Shown: positions 1-8,736, counted from the first letter of the stretch. The stretch is 64,000 nucleotides of DNA from Sinorhizobium sojae CCBAU 05684 (GCF_002288525.1 NZ_CP023068.1:930001-994000), one strand, 5' to 3'. A program made the numbers and translations. The notes: generated by a model from the sequence alone, not told the origin.

Positions 1-1721
1 ATCCCGCTCTCGTTCACCAGATGTGTCGGCAGTTGGTAGACGTCGATCAGGCTGCCATCAAGATCGGCAAACCGCATTGGCAGGCCAGAGCCGGTCATGA
101 AGCCGGGGCGGCCCTTTATCCATGTGGGGGGCCAGTAGTAGTAGTTCAGGTCCATGCGAATGCCATAGCGCGCCTCTACCTTCGCTGTGCTGGCCCAGTC
201 GCTCCAAGCGACGCAATGCGTGCGGCTTCCCGCCTGTGCAGGCAAGCCCTGATATTTGGCGCGGAAGTCGTGCAGCTGGCGGCCCAATATTTCGGAGAAT
301 TCCGAGAGTGCGACATTCCTGCAACCGGTGTCGACGTGCACGCCGATGTCGAAGCCCTGCGCAGCATAGGTGCGGGCGTCCTCGGCCGACAAACCGGAAT
401 TCGCATAAATCCACGAGGTCGCCCGATAGCATTCCCAGTCCGCGAGCGAGCACCCCTCTGGGCTGTTGTCTATGAGCCGATCGAAGGAGCTCTTGGTTCC
501 CCTTCTGGTCCCATGGTCGTCGCCCGCCATAACGAGAGCCGCTTTGTGCCCCTTCGGAAAATACCACAGTCTTGGCAGCGGCGCCTTGCCGTCAAGCATG
601 AAGTACATCAGGTTTACGAGCAACCTCTGCTGCTCGTCGGCCATCGGGATGGCGATGCGTTCGAAATCATTCCAGTCGGAGTGCTTGTCGCCCTGTTTGG
701 CGCCGAAGAACAGATCGTTGGTTCGGATCACGGAATTGCCGTCACGCTCGTCACCCGCCCATGCTGGATTGCCCTGGCGCGTATAGATGATGGAGCGGGC
801 AAGATCATAGGTGAAGGCCGCGGCTTTGCCTCCGGCTTTCCCAGTCGCGCGAAGCGTGACGGCCGGGTGCGGTGTGGTACTTGAAGGGTCGCTGTATAAC
901 CGCGCGATCTCGGTCGTATCTTCTTTCCGCGTGTATAGATCCGCCGCGCCGTGGTACTGGATGGTCTCACCCGTGAGGCCGCGCCCGGGAGACGTCGCCG
1001 TATCGATTAGCAGGTAACCTTTGTTTAGCGAGGCATTCCGGTCTTCCAACCCCAAAAGGGTGGCCAGTCTCTTGTCGGGCCGCATGCTGATCAGATCGCC
1101 ACCTCTTTGGACCCACCTCGAAAGCATTGCCACCTGTGTATCGCTCAACGACATCTCGCCCAAGATAACCAAATTGAAGCGGGAGAGCAGTTTGTCGGAA
1201 ATCTGCGAAAGCTCGACGGACTCGAATGAGCCGATGCCTTCGGCCCGCAGAATCTCGCTGTAATATTTGCTGAAGGGCTGCTCATTGGAGCTAACGATCA
1301 GGATGGGACCTCCAAAGCCATGCTCAAGATCTCGCTGCGTCGTAAACGACCAGCGGCGCCCGAGTGCCACTGCGTTGCCGGCCATATCCCGCGCGGCAGC
1401 GGCAATGGTTGCATCGTACTTCGTGCCCCTCGCCAATGGCGCGGCGGGCACAAGCTTGGCCGAGCGGGTCTGCTCGTCGTAAAGGGCGTTCGCCTTGACC
1501 AGTTCGTTCGCTGCTGACAGCCGAAATAAACTAATTCTCACACTGGCCGGATCGACGCCTTCTCCGAAGGTTGCAAAGATCGCGGCATCGGGATCTACGG
1601 CACTTCCATCCGCAGGGGGGGCAACCCACGAAATTGCGGGAGGGGTATGGTTCTTCGACGGGATCGCGGCAATTATCGCAGCAAAAATCGCAGCACCGAT
1701 TAGTATCAGACCTTTAGCCAT
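1..1721 (-). CDS. Large exported Ig-like / polysaccharide-deacetylase-like protein, 3' end outside the window
   Basis: The minus strand is open without a stop from an ATG at 1721 to the left edge, about 573 codons, so the C-terminus is missing. Residues 4-20 form an N-terminal membrane anchor or signal segment. About residues 30-125 read as a Big_5-type Ig-like domain ending in RWSFTT. Residues 135-230 look like a glutamine-amidotransferase or ThuA-like fold (GGPILIVSS, LVILGEMSL). A region like a NodB-type polysaccharide deacetylase follows, with MAGDDHG and later GVHVDTGC. I recall this order from large exported proteins of polysaccharide-producing bacteria, some annotated with DUF4082; a role in modifying exported glycan is inferred. 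The start is preceded by GGGGACGCGGGA. An EcfG-type promoter lies about 107 bp upstream. Confidence 0.5.
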   Translation of the reverse strand, partial: MAKGLILIGAAIFAAIIAAIPSKNHTPPAISWVAPPADGSAVDPDAAIFATFGEGVDPASVRISLFRLSAANELVKANALYDEQTRSAKLVPAAPLARGTKYDATIAAAARDMAGNAVALGRRWSFTTQRDLEHGFGGPILIVSSNEQPFSKYYSEILRAEGIGSFESVELSQISDKLLSRFNLVILGEMSLSDTQVAMLSRWVQRGGDLISMRPDKRLATLLGLEDRNASLNKGYLLIDTATSPGRGLTGETIQYHGAADLYTRKEDTTEIARLYSDPSSTTPHPAVTLRATGKAGGKAAAFTYDLARSIIYTRQGNPAWAGDERDGNSVIRTNDLFFGAKQGDKHSDWNDFERIAIPMADEQQRLLVNLMYFMLDGKAPLPRLWYFPKGHKAALVMAGDDHGTRRGTKSSFDRLIDNSPEGCSLADWECYRATSWIYANSGLSAEDARTYAAQGFDIGVHVDTGCRNVALSEFSEILGRQLHDFRAKYQGLPAQAGSRTHCVAWSDWASTAKVEARYGIRMDLNYYYWPPTWIKGRPGFMTGSGLPMRFADLDGSLIDVYQLPTHLVNESG

Positions 1722-1827
1722 TCCCGCGTCCCCATCACTGAAAGTGGGAGCCGGCGCTTCCGCACGTGCGATACTCCACAAGTCGGGCAGCCTTTCTATT
1801 CGGCCGCCGAATTGCAGTCAGCGTTCC

Positions 1828-1852
1828 AACGTTTTAATACAGCGGCTGTTCC
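1828..1852 (-). promoter_or_regulatory. EcfG/RpoE2-type promoter upstream of the deacetylase-like gene
   Basis: On the minus strand GGAAC (1852-1848) is separated by 16 bases from CGTT (1831-1828). This matches the alphaproteobacterial general-stress sigma consensus GGAAC-N16/17-CGTT exactly and points at the gene starting at 1721. Nothing else is recognised in the gap 1722-2164. Confidence 0.5.
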
Positions 1853-2164
1853 TGCGCGGGACCCGCATAGTTCGGAGGGGAACGATCCATCAATAGAAGG
1901 GGGGATTCAGCCATTTGGAGCAATTGACAGCGGTGGCTTTTTTGGGATCGTGCGTTTGGCTCTCGTGTAACAGGAAAGCGATCATTGATCATATAGGCAA
2001 CCTCGGCTGCATTTTCTCAGAGCGCGGGAGGTGCTTCCCAACAGTCACCCCATTTGTCCGTGTGCTACGCTCCCCGCTACGCCTTGCGACCGAGTTTTTT
2101 AGGGCCGGAGAATTGCTAATCTCCCCGCACCAACAGTGTTTCTTTGTCGGGTGGGTGCTCGGAA

Positions 2165-3032
2165 ATGGATGCGGTCCTGGCATATCTTCGTACGGCACGC
2201 CGCTTTCGTGCCAAGATCGCGTGGGGCGCACGAGCGGTCGGCGTAGGCGCTGTCGCAAGAGGTGCGCTAAGAATGGGTTACCTGTACATTCGGCGACCGG
2301 GCAGAAGCGAAATACGTTTGCGGTCTGGACCGGTACTCGAGTTCAGTTTTCCGAACCAAGCTCCGCGCGTCCTTCTTGCTTTAGGGGACTTCATTGACCC
2401 GGAGTTCGCATTTCTTCGTAAGATCTCTCGCCCTGACTGGATCGTCGTAGATGTTGGCGCCGCGATCGGACAGTTTTCCTTGTTTGCTGCCACATTACCC
2501 ATTGCCAAAGTCCATGCCTTCGAGCCGAGTTCCGAGAACTTCGCGGCTTTGTTGAGAATCCTCGTCCGAAATGGGGTAAGCAATAGGGTAGACGTCCCCC
2601 TGGGTCGCTTCTCGAACGCCGAATTTGAAGCGAATTCCGAGACGGCAAGTGCCTGGACAAGCGTCATCAGAGAGACCGGATCAGAACGCGTATCAGCTCG
2701 CACGCTGACCGCAGACTTTGAGAGCCGACGATTGGATCATGTCTCGGCGCTCAAAATCAATGTCGCCGGATAAGAACCCCATGTCATCGAAGGGGCGGAA
2801 GCCTTTCTGGCGAAAGGCGGGGCCGATATATTGGTATTGCTGCTTGCCTGACATCTTTGCCGTGGTATGCCAAGCTTGCCGCATACGGTTATCGGTTCTT
2901 CTATTTCCACCCTAACGAGAATGCACTTACGAGGTCACTGACTTTGATGCGGATCCAGTGTTGGCGCATCGCCCCTGGCCTGTCCGCAACATAATTGCCA
3001 TTCACCAGTCCGCTATTGCGAGCCTCAAATAG
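2165..3032 (+). pseudogene. FkbM-family methyltransferase, inactivated
   Basis: The reading frame from ATG 2165 encodes an FkbM-type SAM methyltransferase: IVVDVGAAIGQFS (SAM loop), HAFEPSSENF, then ALKINVAG. The frame stops at TAA 2771-2773, where the family has Tyr (KIDVEGYEP), so a single TAC-to-TAA change explains it. The same frame continues EPHVIEGAEAFLAKGGADI past the stop. Two further frame changes follow, near 2850 and near 2931, and the tail reads RNIIAIHQSAIASLK to TAG at 3030-3032. Such enzymes often O-methylate glycans, which fits the polysaccharide neighbourhood. Three lesions make read-through to an active enzyme unlikely. Confidence 0.5.
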
Positions 3033-3182
3033 ACATTCCGGTGCGAAGGATCTCAAACCTACCCCTAGCCAAGTAACTCGGGAAAGTGTTGCATAGCGTG
3101 CAGCGAATGGCGGAATAACGCCCGTTCGGCTCCACAGCGTCGGTTGGTCCCGCTCGTCAGCCCGCCAGTACATTCGTCGTGA

Positions 3183-3991
3183 TCACCAGGACTTTGCGCC
3201 ACGTCTGATGCGTATTCCGATGAAGTCGGCCAGTCGATGTGCCCCTGGATTATTGATTTGAATGGCTCTTGATTGTCGCGCGGTCAAGCGGCGGATGGTG
3301 TTTGACGCTGCTTTCGCAAGCTCTCGGGAAAGGTCGATGCGGGAGGCGTTGTGGACAAGGCGGTCGAGGATGGCATCGGCGATCGTTGGATTGCCGATCA
3401 TGTCATACCAGTGATCGACGGTCACCTGGCTGTTGACGAGGATCGCTTCTCGTAGAGGTCCTCGATGAGATCGCGCCGCTGCTCGTCGTTGAGCTTCTCC
3501 GGCCCCAGTCGTCGAGGATGAGGAGGTCGGTTCTGGCCAGCGCCTTGAGGACCTTCGGATATCGCCCGTCGCCGCGCGCCAGCGCAAGCGTGGCGAAGAA
3601 CCTTGGGAGGTGATGATAGGCGACGGAGAAGTCCTCGCGGCAGGCCTTGTGTCCGAGCGCGCAGGCAAGCCAGCTCTTCCCGACGCCTGCGGGTCCGATC
3701 GATAGTAGGCTGTGACGCTCCCGAATCCAGTCATAAGCGGCCAGCTTCATGAAGAGATAGCGATCGAGGCGGCGGGCGGCACGGAAGTCGATATTCTCGA
3801 TCTGGGCTGCACGGGCCCTCGCCTCGAAGCGCTTCTGGCGGCGCGTGGTCACCTCGCGTTCGAGAAACAGGGCAAGCCATTCGCCATGTTCGAGGCTTCT
3901 GGCTTCCGTTTGCATCTCGAGTTCCTGATAGGCACTGGCCATGCCTTTCAGGCCGAAAGTAGCCGGGGTCACGCAGATTGGCGTGCTCCAT
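3183..3991 (-). pseudogene. istB: istB, IS21 transposition helper ATPase, frameshifted
   Basis: The Walker A motif GPAGVGKSW and Walker B LLILDDWG identify the AAA+ helper of IS21 elements. Just after Walker B the frame is lost at about 3502-3505, where one base is missing from the run before CCGGAGAAGCTC. It is lost again at about 3441-3445, after which ILVNSQVTVDHWYDMIG and the C-terminal tail continue to the stop at 3183. The amino end also changes frame near 3970. The pieces together cover most of an IstB of about 250 residues. Multiple independent indels mean it is not functional. Confidence 0.5.
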
Positions 3992-3999
3992 GACGGCAG

Positions 4000-4746
4000 C
4001 AGGTTCGGTGGAATGCCTTGTGCTCTTGTGGGTGCGATGAGCGAGGCAATGGTCTTGCAGGTCAGGCCAGCGATCTCGACGGCGCCGAAACGGCCTCGGC
4101 GCAGTCGCGGCTGATGCCGCGATAAAGGCGCAGGATGCCGAGGCATGCTCTGAGGCCTTGCTCGGGGTGTGGCCGGCTGGCGAGAATGGCGAAGATCAGC
4201 CCTTGGTCTGCGGACCGAGGGACGCGCCCCAGCGCCGGAAGCGATCCGGCGTCCACTCGGCATAGCGCCGGTGCGAGCTCGGCATGTGCGCGGGGTCCGT
4301 TCCATAGCGCGGGCCGCCATATCGGCGCTATTGCACGGCGACGCGTTTACCGCGATGGAAGATCTGGGCGAAAGGCGCTGCTCGAAACTGCAAAACAGCT
4401 CATAGAAGCGGCTATAGCCGTAGCCATCAGAATGGACGCTGCGGTATTCTTCCCAGAGGATCAGCAGTTTGACGCCGGGCTTCTTCAGCTCGACAGAGAG
4501 TTCCGCCCAGTTCGGCTCCTTTCGTCGCCGTTGGCCCTGCTTGACGCCGGCGCGGACGAAAAGCCGATGCTTCAGAGCATCATCTGTCAGTTCTCCTGGC
4601 AATGGCCAGCTCAGCCCCGCCTGCATCTGTCGGGCCCGCTTCAGGCTATCCTAGACGGTACTGCGGGCAACGCCGAGGATCACCGCAATCTCTCGGCTGT
4701 TTGTCCCGCGTAATTGTCGCATGGTCAGCCTTCTCTTTGCTGGCAT
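4000..4746 (-). pseudogene. istA: istA, IS21 transposase, nonsense mutation and large internal deletion
   Basis: The start ATG at 4746 is preceded by TAGGAGATTTTG. The N-terminal helix-turn-helix reads MRQLRGTNSREIAVILGVAR, then hits TAG at 4653-4651 where a Gln codon is expected. The same frame resumes DSLKRARQMQAGLSWPLP as far as FYELFCSFEQRLSP. After about 4380 the sequence jumps to the C-terminal part of the family (LIFAILASRPHPEQGLRACL, near 4140-4200, in another frame). The central catalytic DDE region is therefore absent, a loss of roughly 0.8-0.9 kb. It ends against istB. Confidence 0.5.
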
Positions 4747-4834
4747 CAAAATCTCCTAGTTTACCGGGAGGCTTGATGCCAAAGTTGCTGACCCAGGGGG
4801 TATCTTCAGAGCCGGAAACCGGCCGGTCTTTGAG

Positions 4835-4903
4835 GAATCGTGGCCGGCTTCAAATCGGAACGGTGGCCGGATTTTGATCGGAATGCCCGCCGGGCTCAGG
4901 TCG
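4835..4903. repeat. Three tandem 23-bp repeats at the IS21 left end
   Basis: Units at 4835-4857, 4858-4880 and 4881-4903 share GAA(T/C)-N-N-N-GCCGG and end in TCG. Subterminal tandem repeats of this kind are the usual transposase binding sites of IS21-family ends. Confidence 0.5.
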
Positions 4904-4912
4904 GAATCCGCA

Positions 4913-5381
4913 ACGTCTGAAGCTGAAATATCCAGCGAATCAAAGAAATCCGCTCTCTATGCGTTTACCGAAAGCACTAGCCTACAACGAAACATTGTAG
5001 GTAGCTGAGGAGCGATGCGCAATAGCTGCTCTAACGAAGCGAAAAAAATTTTTTATTTGTCCACAACAGAATCATCTTTCACCGCCTCCGGCCATGCCAT
5101 TTTGGCTTATTGGCACGTGCGCCACCGGGATGCGCATCGCACTAATTTCATTTAATTATTTAGTCATACTTAATATTTCGAGTGGGATTTGCGGCTGAAA
5201 TATGGCCTCGGGAAGGGCCTGGTCCCGTGAAGATAGTTAATTTTCCCTTGCCCTAGACGCGCCATTTTTCATGTCTAGGGGCACTTTCGGTGCGCCGAAA
5301 AGGTATTAGCCGAACTCGCACAAATGTGCTGAAAGCAACCTATCGGTTCCGGGGCAAAAGAAACAGAAAGGTATTCGAGCA
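4913..5381. other. AT-rich intergenic region upstream of the beta-helix gene
   Basis: No gene is supported here. Base composition is clearly richer in A/T than the neighbours, with an A7T6 tract at about 5042-5054. A perfect 7-bp inverted repeat CCTACAA-N7-TTGTAGG lies at 4981-5001. Two further hairpins at 5251-5302 are listed separately. The region probably holds the promoter and control sites for the gene at 5382. Confidence 0.5.
5251..5302 (+). promoter_or_regulatory. Tandem hairpins in the probable leader of the beta-helix gene
   Basis: CCCTAGAC (5251-5258) pairs perfectly with GTCTAGGG (5273-5280) across 14 bases. It is followed at once by CTTTCGG (5284-5290) pairing with CCGAAAAG (5295-5302) across TGCG, apart from the last base. 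The pair ends about 80 bp before the GTG start at 5382. A protein binding site or an RNA leader structure are both possible. Confidence 0.5.
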
Positions 5382-6923
5382 GTGACAACAGTATATCCTG
5401 ATTCTTCTAGTACTGGCGTTCCGCAGGGGACGAACTTAACCCAATATACAGGGACACTTTACGTCACCGAGGACAATGCGGTGATCGAAAATCTCGAGGT
5501 CAACGGCAACATCGTTATCGAAGCCAGTAACGTTACCCTCAAAAACATCAAGCTCAATTCGGACACCCCCTGGCACGCGATCTATGTCACGGAAGGTGCC
5601 ACCGGGTTCACGCTGATGGACAGCGAGATCGACGGCGGCGGCACGACCGTCAACGGCGTGCTGGGAGACGGGACTTTCCTACGCAATAATATTCACAATG
5701 TTGACAATGGCATCAACGTTACGGGAGCTTCCCTGATCCAGGACAACTACATTCATAGTCTGCAGGGCGGCCCTGACGCTCACTATGACGGTATCGAAAT
5801 CAACGGGGGCTCGGACATCCAGATCCTGCACAACACCGTTGTGAACGACCACGCCCAGACATCGGCAATCATGCTGGACAACTATTTCTCGGGCCTCTCG
5901 AACATTAAGGTTGACGGCAATTATCTGGTCGGAGGCGGCTACACCGTCTATCTCGACGATCGTTTCGGCGGCGGTACCGTCGACGACGCCTCGATCAGCA
6001 TTACAAACAACCAGATCGGTGGCGGCTACGCCGGTGATTTCGCGCTTTATGGCAACACCCCGGTCATGTCCGGGAATGTAGGCCTCGGCGAAACCGCGCC
6101 GGACGCAGTTGCGGATACGGCCGCGCCGGAAACAGGTGCGGATACGAGCGCGCCGGATGCAGGTGTGGTTGCCACCGCGCCGGACGCAGTTGCGGACACG
6201 AGCACGCCGGATACAAGTGTGGTTGCCACCGCTCCGGACGCAATCGCGGATACGGGGACGCCGGATGCAGGTACGGTCACCACCGCGCCGGACACAGTTG
6301 CGGATACGGCCGCGCCGGAAACAGGTGCGGATACGGGGACGCCGGATGCAGGTGTGGTTGCCACCGCGCCGGACGCAGTTGCGGACACGAGCACGCCGGA
6401 TGCAGGTGTGGTTACCACCGCTCCGGACACAATCGCGGACACGAGCACGCCGGATGCAGGTACGGTCACCACCGCGCCGGACGCAGTTGCGGATACGAGC
6501 ACGCCGGACACAGGTGTGGTTACCACCCCGCCGGACACAGTTGCCGACGACGTCCTGCCAACCACGAGCGATGACGTGGTGTCGGGAGGAGCAGGCAATG
6601 ATATGGCCAATGCTGGTTCGGGCCTGGGCCGGTTCTTCGACGGCGCTTGGGCTGACAAGTTCTTGTCTCACGAAAACCACGGCAAGACCGGTGGCGCCCA
6701 CCACTTCACAAAATCCGACTTGTCAGATTTCGGAACTCTCGATTTCTCGGCCTTTAGGGACGGTGCAAAAGCGTTCGATGCTAACGATCGCTTAATGTCT
6801 GACGCCTCTCATAAGACCCACCATTTTGATAGCGATGGATATGGTGCGCCTTCGGAAGTCTTGACCGCTTTGTTCGACGACGACGGCCACATGCCGTCAG
6901 CTAGCGACTTCCTGTTTTTCTGA
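5382..6923 (+). CDS. Right-handed beta-helix protein with 9-residue repeat region and type I secretion-like tail
   Basis: The 513-residue protein starts at GTG 5382 after AGAAAGG. Residues about 20-235 show the spacing of a right-handed parallel beta-helix (VIENLEVNGNIVIEASNVTL, then IQDNYIHSL, ILHNTVVND, VDGNYLVGGG), the fold of pectate lyases and glycan depolymerases. I see no assured catalytic residues. Residues 238-390 are 17 nonapeptides rich in Thr, Ala, Pro and Asp. The C-terminal 120 residues are acidic, with a single SGGAGND resembling a Ca-binding nonapeptide, and end in SASDFLFF. There is no N-terminal signal peptide, and the aromatic tail resembles type I secretion substrates of rhizobia, so secretion by that route is inferred. 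No type I transporter gene is in the window. Function could be glycan cleavage or adhesion. Confidence 0.5.
   Translation: MTTVYPDSSSTGVPQGTNLTQYTGTLYVTEDNAVIENLEVNGNIVIEASNVTLKNIKLNSDTPWHAIYVTEGATGFTLMDSEIDGGGTTVNGVLGDGTFLRNNIHNVDNGINVTGASLIQDNYIHSLQGGPDAHYDGIEINGGSDIQILHNTVVNDHAQTSAIMLDNYFSGLSNIKVDGNYLVGGGYTVYLDDRFGGGTVDDASISITNNQIGGGYAGDFALYGNTPVMSGNVGLGETAPDAVADTAAPETGADTSAPDAGVVATAPDAVADTSTPDTSVVATAPDAIADTGTPDAGTVTTAPDTVADTAAPETGADTGTPDAGVVATAPDAVADTSTPDAGVVTTAPDTIADTSTPDAGTVTTAPDAVADTSTPDTGVVTTPPDTVADDVLPTTSDDVVSGGAGNDMANAGSGLGRFFDGAWADKFLSHENHGKTGGAHHFTKSDLSDFGTLDFSAFRDGAKAFDANDRLMSDASHKTHHFDSDGYGAPSEVLTALFDDDGHMPSASDFLFF
6093..6551 (+). repeat. 17 x 27-bp coding repeat (nonapeptide array)
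   Basis: 459 bp equal exactly 17 units of 27 bp. They alternate two nonapeptide types, TAPDAVADT and STPDAGVVT, to give mostly 18-residue doublets. Two triplets carry an extra AAPETGADT. Unit-length expansion or contraction keeps the frame. Confidence 0.5.
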
Positions 6924-6956
6924 GGCTCGCTCTAAGGGGCTGTCATCCCCTCGCTT

Positions 6957-6990
6957 TTCGCCCGAAGCCGTTTCCGCGGCTTCGGGCGAA
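6957..6990 (+). terminator. Strong hairpin after the beta-helix gene
   Basis: TTCGCCCGAAGCCG (6957-6970) and its exact complement (6977-6990) form a 14-bp perfect stem around TTTCCG, 34 bp after the stop at 6923. No clear T-run follows, so it may act as a terminator or as a stabilising 3' structure. Confidence 0.5.
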
Positions 6991-7511
6991 ATTGACCATT
7001 CCGTCGGGCCTACCGGCCTGGGGACGATTTCGACGAGGTGGACGGGCTTTCAATCGCTGTCTTGGGGTGTTGGTCGGGTTACGTCCAGTGGGATGAACCT
7101 CAAAAAGCCAGATCCCGCTGGCCAGCAGGAAGGGAACAGGACATAGGTTGCATTCCAGGAATACTTCCTCAAACAACCAAACAGGATCGGATGATCGAGG
7201 AAGGTCTGTACGCGTCTCAAGCCCAATCGCAACGGATAATCGGTTGCTAGTAGCGCGGGAAGGATGACGGAACAGGGCGCGAGGGGCACGTTGCGTCTCC
7301 AACCTGTACTAAAGGATAGGCAAGGCCCGCTTTGGCGTGGCTTCCCATACAGAACCCTTTTTGCATACTATTTTACATGGATAGAGGACTTAGCAACGGC
7401 TTGAAAAGCCTCCCGCTTCGTCTAAGACGAATTCCCGTCCGCTGTTGGGACCTTAAGGTGCGGAGGGCGAGCCGGAATTTGACTTTTCCGTCATGGCACA
7501 TGGGGATTTCA
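6991..7511. other. Intergenic region before the family 2 glycosyltransferase
   Basis: Open frames in this 0.5-kb stretch show no family resemblance. The frame of the downstream gene extends upstream to 7332 but is Arg-rich without domain character. I see no convincing promoter. Confidence 0.5.
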
Positions 7512-8444
7512 ATGACTGCCAATGTTTCCGTCATTCTCCCAACGTTCAATAGAACTCGCAGCCTGGCTGCGGCAATGATGAGCGTCCTCAACCAGTCGTA
7601 TGAGGACCTCGAGCTTATCGTGGTAGATGACGGTTCCGTCGAAGACGTAGAGGGTCTGGTGCGAAGCATCCGCGATGAACGCGTGATGTATATCCGACGG
7701 AACAAAAACGGCGGCGCCGCCGCCGCTCGCAATACGGGTCTCGCCCGCGCGAATGGCAACTACATCGCTTTCCAGGACAGTGACGACCTGTGGTTGCCTG
7801 GCAAACTCATGAGGCAGCTTGCGCTGTTTTCCACACTTCCAGAGCATGTCGGCGTCGTCACGGGGGCGAAGATTATCTATGGCCGAGATGCGTCCTACAA
7901 GTATGGCCCAGGCAAGGTGGCTTACGCGCCGCCGCCCGAGCGATGCTTGGGGCTGGATGAAGACCAGCTTGGCCGCTTGTTGTGTGAGAATCGCATCGGC
8001 CCGCAGCTTGCGCTCTTCCGACGGAACTGCATTCCGGGCACGACCTGGTTCGATAACTGCGCTCGAGCCAATGAGGACTGGGAATTCGCGATCAGGCTCG
8101 TCCAGCACACGACGGTCTACGAAGATATCGAACCAGTTGTATTGGGCTTCATTTCGAATGACAGCATATCGAGCAGTTCTCGCAAACAAACGATGGGTTT
8201 GCTACGCATCTTGAGAAAGAACAGAGACGTGCTGCGTGCGAGGAAGACGCAAAGGTCCAGGCTGATGATCGACCTGGCGATCTCTCTTTACAAATTCGGC
8301 AAGAGGCGATGGGCGAGGAAGATTCTGATCGCCGGACTTAGAGATCATCCCGCTCACATCGGGTCCGCTGCAGCATCTGCTGGCAAAATGGCTCGGAATA
8401 CCTTTTTCGGCTCGGAGAAGCACGGTCGCCCCCATCCGGCCTGA
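7512..8444 (+). CDS. Glycosyltransferase family 2
   Basis: A 310-residue GT-A enzyme. SVILPTFNRTRSL near the N-terminus binds nucleotide-sugar, VVDDGS follows, and FQDSDDLW is the DXD-type metal and sugar-nucleotide motif. NEDWEFAIRL later matches the acceptor-side ED motif. ATG 7512 is chosen because GGGG lies 7 bases upstream and homology starts at once; ATG 7500 is an alternative. No transmembrane segment is evident, so it probably works at the cytoplasmic face of the membrane on a lipid-linked glycan. Length is usual for the family. The sugar donor cannot be told from sequence. Confidence 0.5.
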   Translation: MTANVSVILPTFNRTRSLAAAMMSVLNQSYEDLELIVVDDGSVEDVEGLVRSIRDERVMYIRRNKNGGAAAARNTGLARANGNYIAFQDSDDLWLPGKLMRQLALFSTLPEHVGVVTGAKIIYGRDASYKYGPGKVAYAPPPERCLGLDEDQLGRLLCENRIGPQLALFRRNCIPGTTWFDNCARANEDWEFAIRLVQHTTVYEDIEPVVLGFISNDSISSSSRKQTMGLLRILRKNRDVLRARKTQRSRLMIDLAISLYKFGKRRWARKILIAGLRDHPAHIGSAAASAGKMARNTFFGSEKHGRPHPA

Positions 8445-8452
8445 AAGCGTGG

Positions 8453-8665
8453 CTAGCTTGATGCGCGAATGCTAGGTGAAAAGTCGTGCCGTGGCAGCTC
8501 CTTGGCCAAGGTCAATTCATCGATGAAGCCGTGGAAACGGACCTTGTCTTGAAGGCGGAGTTCTTGACCAACCTCTCCAGACTTTCGCGCCCGGAACCGG
8601 TCGCCGAAAATATGCAGTTCAAGCGGCTTCGGGTGAAACTCTCGTGACCACTCCGTCGGGCCCAT
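8453..8665 (-). pseudogene. Fragment of a family 4 glycosyltransferase
   Basis: The minus strand encodes PLELHIFGDRFRARKSGEVG, then LQDKVRFHGFIDELTLAKEL and PRHDF. This is the characteristic stretch before the donor-binding motif of GT4 enzymes. Only about 60 residues remain. The N-terminal domain and the ExxGxP region are missing. It lies directly downstream of a full GT4 gene on the same strand, so it is probably the residue of a second GT4 gene of a former operon. Confidence 0.5.
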
Positions 8666-8736
8666 ATACGAGCAGTTGATTTCGGGGCGACCGCAATTCG
8701 GTGCGTTTCCTCCGGGTATTCGCTGTGTCTCTTATA

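Larger units (their letters stand above)
3183..4912 (-). mobile_element. IS21-family insertion sequence remnant
   Basis: A leftward istA-istB pair with one recognisable end. The intact end is at about 4912, where the minus strand begins TGCGGATTCCGACC and carries tandem repeats as expected of an IS21 left end. No matching terminal sequence is visible to the left of istB near 3050-3180, so that end appears lost. The element is about 1.7 kb against roughly 2.5 kb for intact members. It cannot mobilise itself, because istA is internally deleted and both genes carry frame or nonsense lesions. Confidence 0.5.

Noticed and set aside
21..884. 287-codon plus-strand frame at the left edge
   Set aside because: It is antisense to the uninterrupted minus-strand deacetylase-like gene, which shows recognisable domains; the plus-strand product shows none.
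3403..4626. Single 407-codon minus-strand frame across the IS element
   Set aside because: Its translation is a chance join of the istA N-terminus, out-of-frame sequence and istB caused by lesions; it is not a true fusion protein.
6093..6551. Repeat array considered as a CRISPR or minisatellite outside genes
   Set aside because: Units are 27 bp without spacers, stay in frame with the beta-helix gene and encode a regular nonapeptide, so it is a coding repeat.
5679..6704. Long minus-strand open frames across the repeat region of the beta-helix gene
   Set aside because: They are antisense to a coherent beta-helix protein. Their own translations are low-complexity images of the 27-bp repeat with no domain; repeat periodicity in GC-rich DNA keeps all frames open.
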